From Bacteroidota bacterium (lineage in GTDB: Bacteria > Bacteroidota > Ignavibacteria > UBA10030 > UBA6906), in contig JAHBUR010000022.1 in NCBI GenBank assembly GCA_019637975.1, forward strand, positions 1 through 64,000: DNA of 64,000 bases. Reading direction: 5' to 3'. Shown one piece after another: positions 45,665 through 55,506 of the stretch (the first letter of the stretch is position 1; every line of letters starts with the position of its first letter). The position numbers were made by a program, and so were the translations under genes. The notes beneath the pieces were generated by a model, which saw nothing but the letters and a program-made list of their open reading frames with translations, was not told the origin of the DNA and made no database searches.

Positions 45665-46684
45665 GTGCAACTGCGATTCTCTTCTTACACACTCGAACTT
45701 CGTCATGCGTTTACAGTTTCAACGTATTCGCGCACGACTACTCCTGTAATGATTGTGGAGGCGGAGGAGGAGGGCATTATCGGCTACGGTGAGGCCTCGA
45801 TGCCGCCGTATCTGGGCGAAACTCCCGAATCGGCAACTACATTTCTTTCACGAGTTGATCTGGATAAATATGCGAATCCTGCTGCCTTTGATGATATTCT
45901 GAAGGGTATTGATGCAATCGCTCCCGGTAATCATGCAGCAAAGGCTGCAGTCGACATCGCATTGCACGATTGGCTCGGCAAGAAACTCGGGTTTGCGTGG
46001 CATCAGGCGTGGGGACTTGATCCGTCAAAGACACCTGTGACGACTTTCACGATTGGTATTGAGAGTGATAAGGATCTCCTCCGGCAAAGGGTACGTGAGG
46101 CTGACACCTTCAAAGTCCTAAAAGTAAAATTGGGGAGTAAGAACGACACGGATATTGTCACGTCAATTCGGCAAGTAACGGACAAACCGTTGCGAGTTGA
46201 TGTGAATCAGGGATGGAAGAACAAGGAGAAGTCTCTGGAAATGATACAATGGCTTTCAACTCAAGGTGTCGAACTTGTTGAACAGCCTTTGCCAAAAGAG
46301 ATGATTGATGAACAGGCGTGGTTGAAGGAACGAAGTCCGCTGCCCATTATTGCGGACGAGGCAGTCTCACGCCTATCCGACATCGCAAATGTAGTGGGCC
46401 TCTATGATGGCATAAACATCAAATTGATGAAATGTACCGGCATGCACGAGGCGTACATGATGATTCTGCTTGCCCGGGCTCTCGACCTGAAAGTGATGCT
46501 CGGTTGCATGACGGAGACATCCTGCGCAATCTCGGCTGCAACGCAATTGTCGCCACTTGCAGATTACGCCGATCTTGATGGAGCGGCGCTCATCTCGAAC
46601 GATCCGTTCGCTGGAACGACAATTGCTGAGGGCAAGCTTAACATGCCGGGGGGATTCGGAATAGGCGTTAGCCCGAAACACTAA
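45665..46684 (+). CDS. Dipeptide epimerase, enolase superfamily (L-Ala-D/L-Glu epimerase-like)
   Basis: A 339-residue protein starting at GTG 45665. The muconate-lactonizing subgroup signature is complete: the KxK pair at Lys153/Lys155 (VLKVKLG), metal ligands Asp179 (RVDVNQG), Glu206 (ELVEQP) and Asp231 (IIADEAV), and Lys253/Lys256 (NIKLMK). The C-terminal DLDGAALISNDPF matches L-Ala-D/L-Glu epimerases (YcjG/YkfB), where the Asp binds the substrate amine. It would epimerise dipeptides from murein turnover in the cytosol. There is no peptidase or transporter gene next to it. The exact dipeptide specificity is uncertain. Confidence 0.85.
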   Translation: MQLRFSSYTLELRHAFTVSTYSRTTTPVMIVEAEEEGIIGYGEASMPPYLGETPESATTFLSRVDLDKYANPAAFDDILKGIDAIAPGNHAAKAAVDIALHDWLGKKLGFAWHQAWGLDPSKTPVTTFTIGIESDKDLLRQRVREADTFKVLKVKLGSKNDTDIVTSIRQVTDKPLRVDVNQGWKNKEKSLEMIQWLSTQGVELVEQPLPKEMIDEQAWLKERSPLPIIADEAVSRLSDIANVVGLYDGINIKLMKCTGMHEAYMMILLARALDLKVMLGCMTETSCAISAATQLSPLADYADLDGAALISNDPFAGTTIAEGKLNMPGGFGIGVSPKH

Positions 46685-46817
46685 TCTCCGGTCGCCAATC
46701 CTCTTGCATCTCTCTTGACGGTTTTCAATATTGTTCACGCACACAACGCGATAGTCGAACGTCCCCGTTGAAATCAAATCATCATACACTACACACTATT
46801 TTCTAGGATACTGAACC

Positions 46818-48710
46818 ATGGCAGACAAGACTCTTTCCGGCGAAATTTTTCATCCGACTGAGGAAGCAATCCGGCACGCGCATGTGAAAGATTGGGACAA
46901 AATGCGCGAGGAGGCGGAACGTGATTTAGAAGGATTCTGGGCGAAAGAGGCCAACGAGTTGCATTGGTTTCAACATTGGGATAAGGTGTTGGATGATTCG
47001 AAGAAGCCCTTCTTTCAATGGTTTGTCGGCGGAAAGACGAACATTGTGTACAACTGCCTTGATCGTCATGCCGAAACTGCACGGCGGAACAAGCTTGCTT
47101 TGTTGTGGGAGGGAGAGAAGGGAGAGTTTCGTTCGTTCTCGTATTTTGCGTTGCGACGCGAAGTCTGCCGCTTTGCCAACGTGTTGAAGAGTCTCGGCGT
47201 ACAGAAGGGCGACCGCGTTACAATCTACATGGGGCGTGTACCTGAACTGCCCATTGCTATGCTTGCAGCAGCGCGTATTGGCGCAGTGCATTCTGTAGTC
47301 TACGGCGGCTTCACCGTCGAAGCTCTCGCTGAAAGAATTGAAGACAGCGAATCGAAAGTTCTGATCACCTGCGACGGTGCCTATCAGCGCGGCAAGATTG
47401 TTCCGCTCAAGCAAATCGCCGATGAAGCGGTTCAGCGGGCGGGAACGATTGAGAGTGTGCTTGTTGTGAAGCGTACCGGCGAGCCCGTGAACATGGAGCA
47501 GGGAAGGGATTTGTGGTATCACGAGTTGATGATGCTGCCGATTGCAAACGGCGCCTGCCAGATTGAAGTGATGGATGCGGAAGACCCGTTGTACATGCTT
47601 TACACATCCGGCACAACGGGAAAGCCGAAAGCCATTCTTCACACGCACGGCGGCTATATGGTCGGCACCTACACGACGCTCAAGTATGTGTTTGATATTC
47701 ATGAAGAAGATCGTTTCTGGTGTGCCGCAGATCCCGGCTGGGTGACGGGACATAGCTACATTGTGTACGGCCCGCTACTGAATGGGGCGACATCGTTCAT
47801 GTATGAAGGGGCGCCAACGTATCCGTACCCCAATCGTTGGTGGCAGATGATCGAGAAGTACGGCATCAACATTCTCTACACGGCACCGACGGCGATTCGC
47901 GGCCTGATGCGCTTCGGCGAGGCGTGGCCCAACCGGCATGACTTGTCGTCGTTGCGACTTCTTGGTTCCGTCGGCGAGCCGATCAATCCCGAAGCGTGGA
48001 AATGGTATCACCGCGTCATCGGCAAAGGACGATGCCCGATTATGGATACGTGGTGGCAAACCGAGACTGGAATGTTCATGATTACTCCGATGCCGTGTGT
48101 GCCGTTGAAACCCGGCTCCGGTACCCGGCCTTTCCCCGGGTTGAAGATGGATATTTTGAGTGAAGAAGGAAAACCCGTGAAACCGAACGAAGAAGGTTTC
48201 CTCGTCATCAAAACACCGTGGCCTGCAATGCTTCGCACACTTTACAAAGACCCCGAACGCTACGTGCAACAGTACTGGTCAAAATATCCAGGCATGTACA
48301 TGACGGGTGATTCAGCGCGCCGCGACGAGGATGGCTACTACTGGATCATCGGCCGTGTTGACGATGTTATCAAAGTCTCAGGATACCGACTCGGTACGGC
48401 AGAGATAGAAAGTGCGCTCGTCAGTCACCACGCTGTAGCCGAAGCCGCTGCTATTGGATTGCCGCATGAAGTGAAAGGGAATGCGATTCACGCGTACGTC
48501 TTGCTTAAAGCGGGACAAGCGAAAGCCGACACGTTGGTCGAAGATCTGCGCCAGCACGTTTCCAAAGAACTCGGCCCCATTGCCAAACCCGAACACATCG
48601 AAATCGTTGATTCGCTGCCCAAAACACGCAGCGGCAAAATCATGCGCCGGGTGTTGAAGGCAAGAGCGTTGGGGCAGGATCCGGGAAATATTACGACGTT
48701 GGAGGAATGA
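46818..48710 (+). CDS. acs: Acetyl-CoA synthetase
   Basis: A 630-residue AMP-forming acyl-CoA ligase that activates acetate with ATP and CoA in the cytosol. The N-terminal acetyl-CoA synthetase segment ([13 protein letters not shown]), P-loop [35 protein letters not shown], the A8 hinge region [18 protein letters not shown] and the catalytic Lys607 (TRSGKIMRR) are all present. That Lys is the classical acetylation site for regulation in this family. Length is slightly short of the usual 640-660. A 133-base gap separates it from the epimerase gene, so it probably has its own promoter. Confidence 0.93.
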   Translation: MADKTLSGEIFHPTEEAIRHAHVKDWDKMREEAERDLEGFWAKEANELHWFQHWDKVLDDSKKPFFQWFVGGKTNIVYNCLDRHAETARRNKLALLWEGEKGEFRSFSYFALRREVCRFANVLKSLGVQKGDRVTIYMGRVPELPIAMLAAARIGAVHSVVYGGFTVEALAERIEDSESKVLITCDGAYQRGKIVPLKQIADEAVQRAGTIESVLVVKRTGEPVNMEQGRDLWYHELMMLPIANGACQIEVMDAEDPLYMLYTSGTTGKPKAILHTHGGYMVGTYTTLKYVFDIHEEDRFWCAADPGWVTGHSYIVYGPLLNGATSFMYEGAPTYPYPNRWWQMIEKYGINILYTAPTAIRGLMRFGEAWPNRHDLSSLRLLGSVGEPINPEAWKWYHRVIGKGRCPIMDTWWQTETGMFMITPMPCVPLKPGSGTRPFPGLKMDILSEEGKPVKPNEEGFLVIKTPWPAMLRTLYKDPERYVQQYWSKYPGMYMTGDSARRDEDGYYWIIGRVDDVIKVSGYRLGTAEIESALVSHHAVAEAAAIGLPHEVKGNAIHAYVLLKAGQAKADTLVEDLRQHVSKELGPIAKPEHIEIVDSLPKTRSGKIMRRVLKARALGQDPGNITTLEE

Positions 48711-48881
48711 TCATGGGGCAAGAGTTGTAGGCTAACAAGACATAAAAACGACTATATTCTGGAGAATTCAGGCCGGTAGAGTCAGATGTACCGCCGGTTT
48801 TCAAGGACTGTGATATTACGTTGGCCAGAGTAATGGACCAATTGGGCATTGTCACAAGCGAATCATGAAAGGAAGGATTCT

Positions 48882-51752
48882 ATGGAGAGGTTTTTTCGAG
48901 ATGTTATCCTGATAGGTATCATTTTCTGCTCGACAAGACTCTATTCCCAGTGGGCACAGACCAACGGACCCTATGGAGGTGCTGTATATGCCCTGACGAC
49001 TTCTGGGGAGACAATTCTCGCTGGATCAAGTGCTGGCGTGTTTCTCACGACCAACAACGGCGCGGATTGGGTGAAAGCCGCTGGTATGGCTAATTCGAGG
49101 GTATACACTTTTGCCGCATCTGGTGGGAACATTTTTGCAGGTACGGGCGATGGGGTCTATGTTTCAAGCGACAACGGCAGAGATTGGACTTGGACTGGTG
49201 GGCCGCCTTTTACGGTGGTTTATACGCTCGCTGCATTGGGTTCCAACCTTTTTGCGGGAACTGGGGGTGGAGGTGTTTTTCTCTCGACCGACAACGGTAC
49301 AAGTTGGACAAGCGTAAACACGGGGTTGACGAACACCCATGTCAGAGCCTTGGCAGTTTTGGGGACGATCTTGTTTGCGGGAACCGCGGGTGGAGGTGTC
49401 TTTCGTTCGACCAATAGCGGTATGGCCTGGATCCAGGCAAATAACGGCCTAACGAATGACTATATTTATTCCTTAGCAGTTTCAGGAAGCAGCTTGTTTG
49501 CGGGCTCAGGTGGTATTTTTCGATCAAATGATAGCGGTGCGACATGGACACAGTTGTCTACGATCGGGGGGGGGTGTCTCCTTGCCTCCGGTTCTAGTCT
49601 CCTCGCAGGGTCAGCCAACGGATTGTGGTCTTCGAATGATAGTGGGGGAACCTGGATCCGAATTGGCTTTCAAAACTCTTCGGTTCTCTCCCTCGTTAAA
49701 TCCGGCGAGCATTTATTCGTCGGGACTGGTACTAAAGGAATATTCCTGTCGACGAGTGGAGGGAGAGACTGGGTTCGAGCCAGTTCAGGGTTGACAAATC
49801 CTTTTGTTGGCTCCTTAGCGGTTTCTGGAACAAATCTCTTCGCAGGCACCTATACTGGAGGAGTTTTTTTATCCACAAACACTGGTTCAAGTTGGAATCC
49901 CGTTAACAGTGGGCTTTCAAACTTATTCATTAACGATCTTGCCGTTTCCGGATCCAATATCTATGCCGCCACAGGGGCGGGGCCTTTTCCCGGGGGAGTG
50001 TATCTTTCCACCAACAACGGAACGAGTTGGAATCCCCTTGACAGTGGATTGACCAATCGATTTGTCAATGCCCTGGCCATTTATGGCACGAACTTATTAG
50101 CTGGAACAATTGGTGGTATTTTTCTTTCCACCAACAACGGAACGACTTGGGGATTTCTTAGTACTGGCCCAGATAGCGTGCTATCGCTCGCCGTCGCTGG
50201 ACAGAACATTGTTGCTGGCAGTCTCGGAGGCGTTTTTCTATCAACGAATGGGGGAGCAAGCTGGAGGCAGACAATATGGAATGTTTATGATGTTTCCCTT
50301 GCCGCTTCCGGCACAACCGTCTTTGCCGGAACAGAGTGGGGCACCTTCCGTTCGACGAATGCTGGCGAGACCTTTTACCTAAGTAACACAGGGCTGGAGA
50401 ACCTTACAGTCCAAGCTTTCGCTCTTTCCGGGCCCCATGTCTATGCAGGGACCTCATCCGGGAATGTATTCCTCTCGACGAACAACGGCACGAGTTGGAC
50501 TTTTGCTGTCGGGCTTGCGCCTGTAAATGCTTTTGCAATTTTTGGCGCGAGTCTCTTTGCGGGCACAACTGACGGTATATTTTTCTCCCCTAGCATGGGT
50601 TCACTCTGGATTGAAGCAAACGGTGGTCTGGCAAGCGTATCAGTTAGCAAACTAAGTGTTTCTGGCGCGACTCTTTTGGCAGGGACCGAGGAGAATGGCA
50701 TTTTTTCTACCACAGACAATGGCGTAACCTGGGAAAACGCCAGCATTGGATTGACAGATTCACGCGTTCGAGATTTAGTTGTTCTTGGGTCGGATATCTT
50801 TGCAGCAACACTCGCTGGTGTTTGTCGGTCAACAAATCAAGGTGCGACCTGGAGTCCTGTCGGCCCTGCCTTCTGGAGTACAATCAATTGTCTATCTGTT
50901 AATGACAGTCTTCTGTATGCGGGGACTCAAGGAGGGGGGGTCTTGGTATCAAGCAACTTTGGGGCAGACTGGACTCCGATCAATTCAGGTTTAGCGAACC
51001 TTTATGTGAATTCACTCGCAAATTCAGGGTCAAGGCTTTTTGCGGGGACGGCGGGTGGTGGAGTTTTCCTCTCAACCGACGCAGGAATGAACTGGACACA
51101 GGTCAATACGGGTTTGAGCACTCTAGTCATTTCACGTCTAGCTGTTAAAGGCACAAGCGTTTTTGCCTCGGGGTCCTTACTTCTATTTCGTTCAACTAAC
51201 AACGGAGCCAGCTGGGCTCAAATAGGTTTTGGACCGGAATTCCATGCTACATGTTTTGCTATAGAAGATACTAATCTATTCATGGGGTCATTAAACGGTG
51301 TTCTACTCTCTACAAACGATGGCGCCAACTGGACTCAGGTTAACACAGGTTTGCCAAACGATATTTACATTGCCAGTGTTGCAGTTCAGGTAAGCACACT
51401 TTTTGCAGCAAGTCGTCTATCAGTTGTGTGGAAACGACCAATATCAGAAATGATCACATCACTGGGAGTGATGTCCAATACTGAGTTGATCCATTTTGGC
51501 CTGGAGCAGGCCTACCCGAACCCCTTCAATTCAACAACTACTTTTCAGTTTCGTATTCCATTCAAGTCTCCTGTATCAATAAAAGTGTTCGACGTATTGG
51601 GAAGGGAAGTATCGACAATTGTATCAGAGGAGCTACCCTCTGGTACATATGTAAGACAATGGGATGCTGGAAAGATAGCGACCGGTGTGTATTTCTGCAC
51701 TCTAAAAGCAGGGTCTTTTGTAACAACTATTAGAGTCGTGCTGCTGAAATAA
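48882..51752 (+). CDS. Secreted BNR/YCF48-type repeat protein with T9SS sorting domain
   Basis: A 956-residue protein. The ATG at 48882 follows AAAGGAAGG by 5 bases and is preferred to an upstream start at 48849. Signal peptide to LYSQ (about 22). Some twenty repeats of ~40 residues carry the core LFAGTxGGVFLSTNNGTSW, expected to form one or more beta-propellers. The C-terminal ~80 residues (EQAYPNPFNSTTTFQFRIPF, VFDVLGREVSTIVSEELPSG, TGVYFCTLKAG) are a T9SS sorting domain of a different subtype from those at 34068 and 40012. Codon choice seems more AT-rich than in neighbouring genes, hinting at transfer. The broken gene at 2458 belongs to the same broad family. Confidence 0.82.
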   Translation: MERFFRDVILIGIIFCSTRLYSQWAQTNGPYGGAVYALTTSGETILAGSSAGVFLTTNNGADWVKAAGMANSRVYTFAASGGNIFAGTGDGVYVSSDNGRDWTWTGGPPFTVVYTLAALGSNLFAGTGGGGVFLSTDNGTSWTSVNTGLTNTHVRALAVLGTILFAGTAGGGVFRSTNSGMAWIQANNGLTNDYIYSLAVSGSSLFAGSGGIFRSNDSGATWTQLSTIGGGCLLASGSSLLAGSANGLWSSNDSGGTWIRIGFQNSSVLSLVKSGEHLFVGTGTKGIFLSTSGGRDWVRASSGLTNPFVGSLAVSGTNLFAGTYTGGVFLSTNTGSSWNPVNSGLSNLFINDLAVSGSNIYAATGAGPFPGGVYLSTNNGTSWNPLDSGLTNRFVNALAIYGTNLLAGTIGGIFLSTNNGTTWGFLSTGPDSVLSLAVAGQNIVAGSLGGVFLSTNGGASWRQTIWNVYDVSLAASGTTVFAGTEWGTFRSTNAGETFYLSNTGLENLTVQAFALSGPHVYAGTSSGNVFLSTNNGTSWTFAVGLAPVNAFAIFGASLFAGTTDGIFFSPSMGSLWIEANGGLASVSVSKLSVSGATLLAGTEENGIFSTTDNGVTWENASIGLTDSRVRDLVVLGSDIFAATLAGVCRSTNQGATWSPVGPAFWSTINCLSVNDSLLYAGTQGGGVLVSSNFGADWTPINSGLANLYVNSLANSGSRLFAGTAGGGVFLSTDAGMNWTQVNTGLSTLVISRLAVKGTSVFASGSLLLFRSTNNGASWAQIGFGPEFHATCFAIEDTNLFMGSLNGVLLSTNDGANWTQVNTGLPNDIYIASVAVQVSTLFAASRLSVVWKRPISEMITSLGVMSNTELIHFGLEQAYPNPFNSTTTFQFRIPFKSPVSIKVFDVLGREVSTIVSEELPSGTYVRQWDAGKIATGVYFCTLKAGSFVTTIRVVLLK

Positions 51753-51797
51753 TCTGGAACCAAACTTTCTTATCTGCACCTGGAAGCATCTACATAC

Positions 51798-52178
51798 ATG
51801 TCCCCATCCCAACTCATCAAAATCTGGATTGACCGCTTCAACGCCGCCGACGTGAATGGCTTGATGGAATTATACGCCAAGGATGCCGTCAACCATCAGG
51901 TTGTTACGCAGCCATTGAAAGGCAAAGCCGAAATCAGGAAGTTGTTTGAAACGGACTTTGCCCGCGCAAAGATGGTCTGCATTCCGGTGCAGATACATGA
52001 GGCGGGCGATTGGGCAATTCTCGAATGGCGTGACCCGCTGGGCTTGCAGGGATGCGGTTTCTTTGAGATCGAGAATAATCTGATCGTGTTTCAACGAGGA
52101 TACTTCGATCAGCTGACGTTCTTCAAAATACAAGGCATCCCGATTCCTAACGACTATCTTGATGTACCAAAGTCGTGA
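51798..52178 (+). CDS. NTF2/SnoaL-like fold protein
   Basis: A 126-residue cytosolic protein with the NTF2-like pattern: IKIWIDRFNAADVNGLMELY, AKDAVNHQVV, GKAEIRKLFETDF, then strands with WAILEWRDP and a closing IVFQRGYFDQLTFFK. Such proteins are small enzymes or binding cups acting on hydrophobic compounds. The stop overlaps the next start (GTGA). Specific function is unknown. Confidence 0.8.
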   Translation: MSPSQLIKIWIDRFNAADVNGLMELYAKDAVNHQVVTQPLKGKAEIRKLFETDFARAKMVCIPVQIHEAGDWAILEWRDPLGLQGCGFFEIENNLIVFQRGYFDQLTFFKIQGIPIPNDYLDVPKS

Positions 52179-53143
52179 CGTCTCTCAACTACATAAGTCT
52201 TGGACTTCTTCCTCTCGTCGCAATCCTTATCAACGACACAGGTTCGCCGCATCCTGTGCCCGAACAATCCGCTCCACGACAATCCCAATATATCTGGACC
52301 CGGCTGACTGCAAACGCCGGATTTTCCCAAAGCTACAACTATCAGATGTTCGCCGACGGAGAGTACATTCGGGTGTTTCACCCGTCGGGTGTATGGGAAT
52401 CATCCGACGGGAAATCGTGGCGACAAACCTCACTCACCAACATCGTCATGAATCAGGCTTTTCTCGACTACGTTGAATTCAAGGGGGCCGTCTATGCGCT
52501 TGGAACATTTGAGGGGAATATTGAGAGATTCACACAAACCTCTCAGATTGCCCGGACAACGGACTTCAAGAACTGGGAAATTCTTGCGGCGGAATCGAAT
52601 CTCCCAAAACGATTCTTCTATCATCCTTTCGTATTCCAAGACAAGATCTGGATCATCGGCGGGGGAGATACTGCGGGAAGCTATGCCGACGCGTGGGTAT
52701 CAACAGATGCCGTTCGCTGGACAAAGGTCGCCGACAACCTTCCCTTCGGGACAGAAGGGGGAAAGAGATTTGTCGTTTTCAAGAATAAACTCTACATGCT
52801 CAGGCATGATGTCTGGGTGTCCTCCGACGGTGTGGAATGGACAATGCTCACTCCGAATATCGCACAAGGAGACATCTTTGGATATTCGGTGGAGGTTTTC
52901 GACGACAAGATTTGGCTGATCGGTTGCAGCCGAAATGGCAGGTTCCGGAGCGAAGTTCTCTACTCATCAGACGGCATTACGTGGAAAGAAGAGCGCGCTC
53001 CCTGGTCGCCTCGCGGCGCGACCGCAACTTGCATTTTCCGGAATCAGATTATTATGACGGGAGGAAAATACGGCGGGCCCGGTATCGGCGGCCAGACGGA
53101 ATTCGTGTACAGCAATGACGTGTGGGCGATGAAGAAACAATGA
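52175..53143 (+). CDS. Exported kelch/BNR-like beta-propeller protein
   Basis: A 322-residue protein starting at GTG 52175, overlapping the preceding stop. Residues 1-22 are a hydrophobic export signal (ISLGLLPLVAILIND). Repeated units such as VWESSDGKSWRQTSL, WVSTDAVRWTKVADNL, WVSSDGVEWTMLTP and LYSSDGITWKEERAPW suggest a single propeller of the sialidase/BNR or kelch kind. No catalytic residues can be assigned. It probably acts in the periplasm or on the surface, within a small operon of unknown purpose. Confidence 0.72.
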   Translation: MTSLNYISLGLLPLVAILINDTGSPHPVPEQSAPRQSQYIWTRLTANAGFSQSYNYQMFADGEYIRVFHPSGVWESSDGKSWRQTSLTNIVMNQAFLDYVEFKGAVYALGTFEGNIERFTQTSQIARTTDFKNWEILAAESNLPKRFFYHPFVFQDKIWIIGGGDTAGSYADAWVSTDAVRWTKVADNLPFGTEGGKRFVVFKNKLYMLRHDVWVSSDGVEWTMLTPNIAQGDIFGYSVEVFDDKIWLIGCSRNGRFRSEVLYSSDGITWKEERAPWSPRGATATCIFRNQIIMTGGKYGGPGIGGQTEFVYSNDVWAMKKQ

Positions 53144-53388
53144 ATGCGTTCGAGCTTGTGAAAGCAATTGAACTCGCCCTTGCTGACAACTGGGAGGAAG
53201 CCCACCGCATTGTCCAAAACTACGACGATGAATTTGCCTGCTGGATTCATGCCGTTCTCCACAAGATTGAAGGCGACGAAGGGAACAGCCGCTATTGGTA
53301 TCGGCGGGCGGGGAGGGAGTTTTCTCATTTCGACTCAACGAATTCTGAACTCGAACGAATCAAAACCATCCTGACAAAGCAAACCTGA
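53140..53388 (+). CDS. Small conserved hypothetical protein
   Basis: An 82-residue cytosolic protein. The ATG at 53140 overlaps the previous stop (ATGA) and is favoured over GTG 53122. The sequence has the pattern NWEEAHRIVQNYDDEFACWIHAVLHKIEGDEGNSRYWYRRAG, which I associate with a widespread short helical family of unknown function. It overlaps the next ATG by a single base. Confidence 0.7.
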   Translation: MNAFELVKAIELALADNWEEAHRIVQNYDDEFACWIHAVLHKIEGDEGNSRYWYRRAGREFSHFDSTNSELERIKTILTKQT

Positions 53389-53936
53389 TGTCACCACAGC
53401 TTCAAACTTTGGTTGCAGAGATAGATGCTTGCTCCGGGCAGGCCAAATCACTTCTCGGCAGCAGCAATAAATCCCATCTAACAAAACGTCCGGCGAACGG
53501 CGGTTGGTCGGCTGTTGAATGTGTAAAGCATCTTACACTGACCACAGATCTCTATCTCAACCTTCTTCCTCCGCTTATTCAACAAGCAAAAGAACAAGGC
53601 AAAATCGGCGACGGTCCCTACAAAATGGATTGGAAGGGGAGACTGTTGAAATGGATTTTAGAACCTCCGTATCGAACAAAGGTCAAGACAATACAATCAC
53701 TTGAAGTAGTTACAACTGAATCACCGAAGGAAGTTCTTGCTGAATTTCTTGCTGCACAATCTCGTCTAAGGGAAACCTACGAGTCGGCAAACGGAGTCGC
53801 TCTCGACAAAGTGGTAATGCGTTCGCCGTTCAATGAACGGATGAAGTACAATTTGTATTCATGCTTCTGTGTGATTCCGGCACACCAACGAAGGCATTTG
53901 TGGCAAGGGGAACAGGCTTGTCTGCGGGTGCAGTAG
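53388..53936 (+). CDS. DinB-fold (DinB_2) protein
   Basis: A 182-residue protein with the DinB-superfamily pattern GGWSAVECVKHLTLTTDLY near residue 45 and PAHQRRHLWQGE near the end. His residues in VKHL and AHQRRH are candidate metal ligands. This subgroup is distinct from the YfiT-like protein at 2891. It is probably a metal-dependent transferase or hydrolase; the substrate is unknown. It is coupled to the preceding gene by a one-base overlap (TGATG). Confidence 0.75.
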   Translation: MSPQLQTLVAEIDACSGQAKSLLGSSNKSHLTKRPANGGWSAVECVKHLTLTTDLYLNLLPPLIQQAKEQGKIGDGPYKMDWKGRLLKWILEPPYRTKVKTIQSLEVVTTESPKEVLAEFLAAQSRLRETYESANGVALDKVVMRSPFNERMKYNLYSCFCVIPAHQRRHLWQGEQACLRVQ

Positions 53937-53956
53937 CAAACTAACAAGGAGGGGAT

Positions 53957-54358
53957 ATGAACTGGAAAATCATCCTCACGCTCGCGTTCTTCGGCATTGC
54001 AATGGGAACGGCTTCTCTATTCGGACTAACCGAACGTATCGAACCTTTGCTTTGGCTGCTGATTGCATTCTTTGCGGCATACTGGATTGCGAAACGCCGT
54101 GCGCCGAAGCCGTTTCTGCACGGACTTTTATCCGCAGTAGCGATGGGTGTGTGCAACTCGGTGGTTCAGTCCGCATTCTTCGATCTGTACAGAGCAAACA
54201 ACCCGACGGCGGCAAAAGGCTTCAGCCAGATTCCCGACGCAATCCCCGGGAAATACTTCATTCTGCTCATTGGTCCGGCAATCGGGCTTACGTACGGACT
54301 CGTTGTCGGGCTGTTTGCCGTTGTCGCTTCGAGAATGATGAGAAAGCGTGCAACCTAG
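53957..54358 (+). CDS. Small integral membrane protein of unknown function
   Basis: A 133-residue protein with about four membrane segments (1-22, 28-46, 55-75, 100-127) and a strong ribosome site AAGGAGGGG 5 bases before the ATG. The C-terminus is basic (SRMMRKRAT). I do not recognise the family. The gene lies 20 bases behind the DinB gene and probably ends the operon, unless the small frame that follows is real. Confidence 0.65.
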   Translation: MNWKIILTLAFFGIAMGTASLFGLTERIEPLLWLLIAFFAAYWIAKRRAPKPFLHGLLSAVAMGVCNSVVQSAFFDLYRANNPTAAKGFSQIPDAIPGKYFILLIGPAIGLTYGLVVGLFAVVASRMMRKRAT

Positions 54359-54527
54359 AGATCTGGACGAGAAGTACCATCTCTTAGGCGAGATCTCCGG
54401 GAATGTTTCCGATACGAAGCTGTTCATCTTTGAATGCGAGCTTTCGTCCACGTCTCTAGCCAGTCTTGTTTCAAATATCGGAATGCCCGTTCCCGAATCT
54501 GACAAATCCATCAACCTAATTGTCTAA
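54348..54527 (+). CDS. Possible small protein (59 residues)
   Basis: An open frame starts at GTG 54348, overlapping the end of the membrane protein gene by 11 bases. It reads MQPRDLDEKYHLLGEISGN, continues as SDTKLFIFECELSSTSLASL and stops at 54527. The overlap fits the coupling used throughout this window, and the composition looks protein-like. It is short, has no recognised family, and could be a fortuitous frame or a gene remnant. Confidence 0.3.
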   Translation: MQPRDLDEKYHLLGEISGNVSDTKLFIFECELSSTSLASLVSNIGMPVPESDKSINLIV

Positions 54528-54614
54528 CCATCCTCTCGACCATCATTTTAGCTGTTTTTTTCTTCACATCCGCTTGAAGTTGTTTCGGCATAGATGTTGA
54601 AATTTACATCATTG

Positions 54615-54645
54615 TTTCTGTTCTAGCCCGTTTTTCGTATATTTT
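54615..54645 (+). promoter_or_regulatory. Candidate promoter of the heme operon
   Basis: TTTC at 54615-54618 and TATATTTT at 54638-54645 are 19 bases apart, near the Bacteroidota TTTG / TAnnTTTG consensus. The first ATG lies 29 bases downstream, within an AT-rich 147-base gap. Confidence 0.5.
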
Positions 54646-54674
54646 TAGCGTTCTTCACTCTTCAATCGGAGTTC

Positions 54675-55505
54675 ATGGATATCGTAGCGCTCGTTGACGT
54701 TCTTGTAGTGGCAATGCCCCTGCTCTATGCGTTATTAGTGGGGATCTACGCAGTTTCGTTTTTTCTCAACCTGGCGTCCATCACCCGCCTGAAAACTCCT
54801 GCTCTGGTTTTCACAGTCGGGCTTCACGTCGTCTACATTGCAATCCGTACAGTTGCTTTTGACCATCCACCGATCACAACAGTATTTGAGATTATGACGA
54901 TGCTGGCCGTCTGCATTTCGATTGCATACACGTACATCGAACTGCGGACAAAGGCAAGCAATACAGGAATGTTTATTCTCCTGTTGGCCTTTGTGTTTCA
55001 GCTTGTTTCTTCTCTCAACATCAGAGACTTGACAGAAATTGCGCCAATCCTCAGAAGCCGTCTGCTTGGTTTCCATGTCTCGACTGCATTGTTAGGCTAT
55101 ACGGCAATCTCGCTTTCCGCCGTGTACGGCTTTCTGTATCTGATGTTGTACCGCGAAATCAAATCATCAAGCTTCGGTCTGATCTACAACAAACTGCCCA
55201 ACCTTGAGATGCTTGAGAAGATGAGCAGTAAGTCCGAGATTTTCGGTTTCATCATGCTCACCGTTGCGATTGCCATTGGGTTGATTTGGCTCCCCAAGGC
55301 GTTCGACAGTTTCTCTTATCTCGATCCGAAACTGATCGGAACAATGACGGTGTGGGCATTGTATGCAATCAGTCTTGCGGCAAAACGGAAATTAGGGTGG
55401 CAGGGGCGCAAGATGATGATCGTTTCCCTCATTGCCTTCGGGTTTGTGTTTTTGTCGATGACGGTGATAAACATGTATATGAGCGGCTTTCACAGTTTCT
55501 ATTGA
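54675..55505 (+). CDS. HemX/CcsA-like cytochrome c assembly membrane protein
   Basis: A 276-residue protein with about eight membrane helices. It shows the CcsA/CcmC-type core: conserved His residues in GLHVVYIA, FDHPPI, GFHVSTALLGYTAISLS and GFHSFY, and GLIWLPKAFDSFSYLDPK replacing the Trp-rich WWD loop. In many bacteria a protein of this family (HemX) precedes hemA and affects glutamyl-tRNA reductase levels; others export heme for cytochrome c maturation. It is the first gene of the heme operon, 1 base before hemA. Both roles would suit a genome with so many c-type hemes. Confidence 0.8.
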   Translation: MDIVALVDVLVVAMPLLYALLVGIYAVSFFLNLASITRLKTPALVFTVGLHVVYIAIRTVAFDHPPITTVFEIMTMLAVCISIAYTYIELRTKASNTGMFILLLAFVFQLVSSLNIRDLTEIAPILRSRLLGFHVSTALLGYTAISLSAVYGFLYLMLYREIKSSSFGLIYNKLPNLEMLEKMSSKSEIFGFIMLTVAIAIGLIWLPKAFDSFSYLDPKLIGTMTVWALYAISLAAKRKLGWQGRKMMIVSLIAFGFVFLSMTVINMYMSGFHSFY

Positions 55506-55506
55506 A

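Noticed and set aside
48765-48800. CGGTA/TACCG hairpin followed by TTTT after acs, as a terminator
   Set aside because: The stem is only 5 bp with a 10-base loop and four T residues, too weak to call.
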